A stretch of DNA of 7,490 nt. It comes from Candidatus Aminicenantes bacterium UBA4085 (GTDB lineage Bacteria; Acidobacteriota; Aminicenantia; Aminicenantales; UBA4085). The position numbers and the translations under genes are program-made. The notes under the pieces are model-generated. The model was not told the origin of the DNA, ran no database searches, and saw nothing but the letters and a program-made list of their open reading frames with translations. The stretch lies in NCBI GenBank assembly GCA_002383325.1, contig DFYJ01000115.1, positions 1 through 7,490 of the forward strand, in the 5' to 3' direction. Of the stretch, positions 7,452 to 7,490 are shown piece by piece (the stretch's first letter is position 1; each line of letters starts with the position of its first letter).

Positions 7452-7490
7452 GATGGGGCCTCCCGCCGACAATGGTCTTTTCGGGCCGAC

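Overview
The window is a GC-rich, tightly packed bacterial stretch with almost no intergenic space. It holds six protein genes: three on the + strand, then three on the - strand. The two groups converge near 4859-4908. A Ser/Thr kinase fused to a TolB-like/TPR tail, an exported SUMF1-type domain protein, a cobalamin-type radical SAM enzyme and strong C/G third-position bias together suggest Acidobacteriota or a related lineage such as Candidatus Aminicenantes. This is inferred from gene style only; there is no rRNA or other phylogenetic marker.

Plus strand, 3-4858. The first gene is the 3' part of a Hanks-type kinase (kinase C-lobe, one transmembrane helix, TolB/FlgO-like domain, long TPR array). 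Fourteen bases later comes a secreted formylglycine-generating-enzyme-like (SUMF1/C-type-lectin fold) protein that lacks the catalytic Cys pair. After a 66-base gap holding a plausible sigma70-type promoter lies a secreted M1/M61-like gluzincin with a complete HEXXH-X18-E zinc site but without the Glu of the aminopeptidase GXMEN motif.

Minus strand, read from 7440 down to 4909. The first gene encodes an unusual composite protein: an N-terminal helical segment resembling the leader-like domains of nitrile-hydratase-type/Franean1_4349-type RiPP precursors, an internal twin-arginine signal, two tandem 11-residue repeats, and a thioredoxin-like domain with no CXXC. After 27 bases follows a B12-binding-domain radical SAM enzyme, and after 24 more a 72-residue two-helix PLDNc-type membrane protein. 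The spacing suggests a single operon.

The most interesting candidate for an undescribed system is this minus-strand trio. A leader-like, Tat-exported, repeat-bearing protein sits directly beside a radical SAM enzyme of the kind that modifies peptides. The substrate relationship is a hypothesis. The plus-strand trio looks like a signalling and envelope-protein group. No RNA genes, CRISPR arrays, insertion sequences or convincing terminators were seen.
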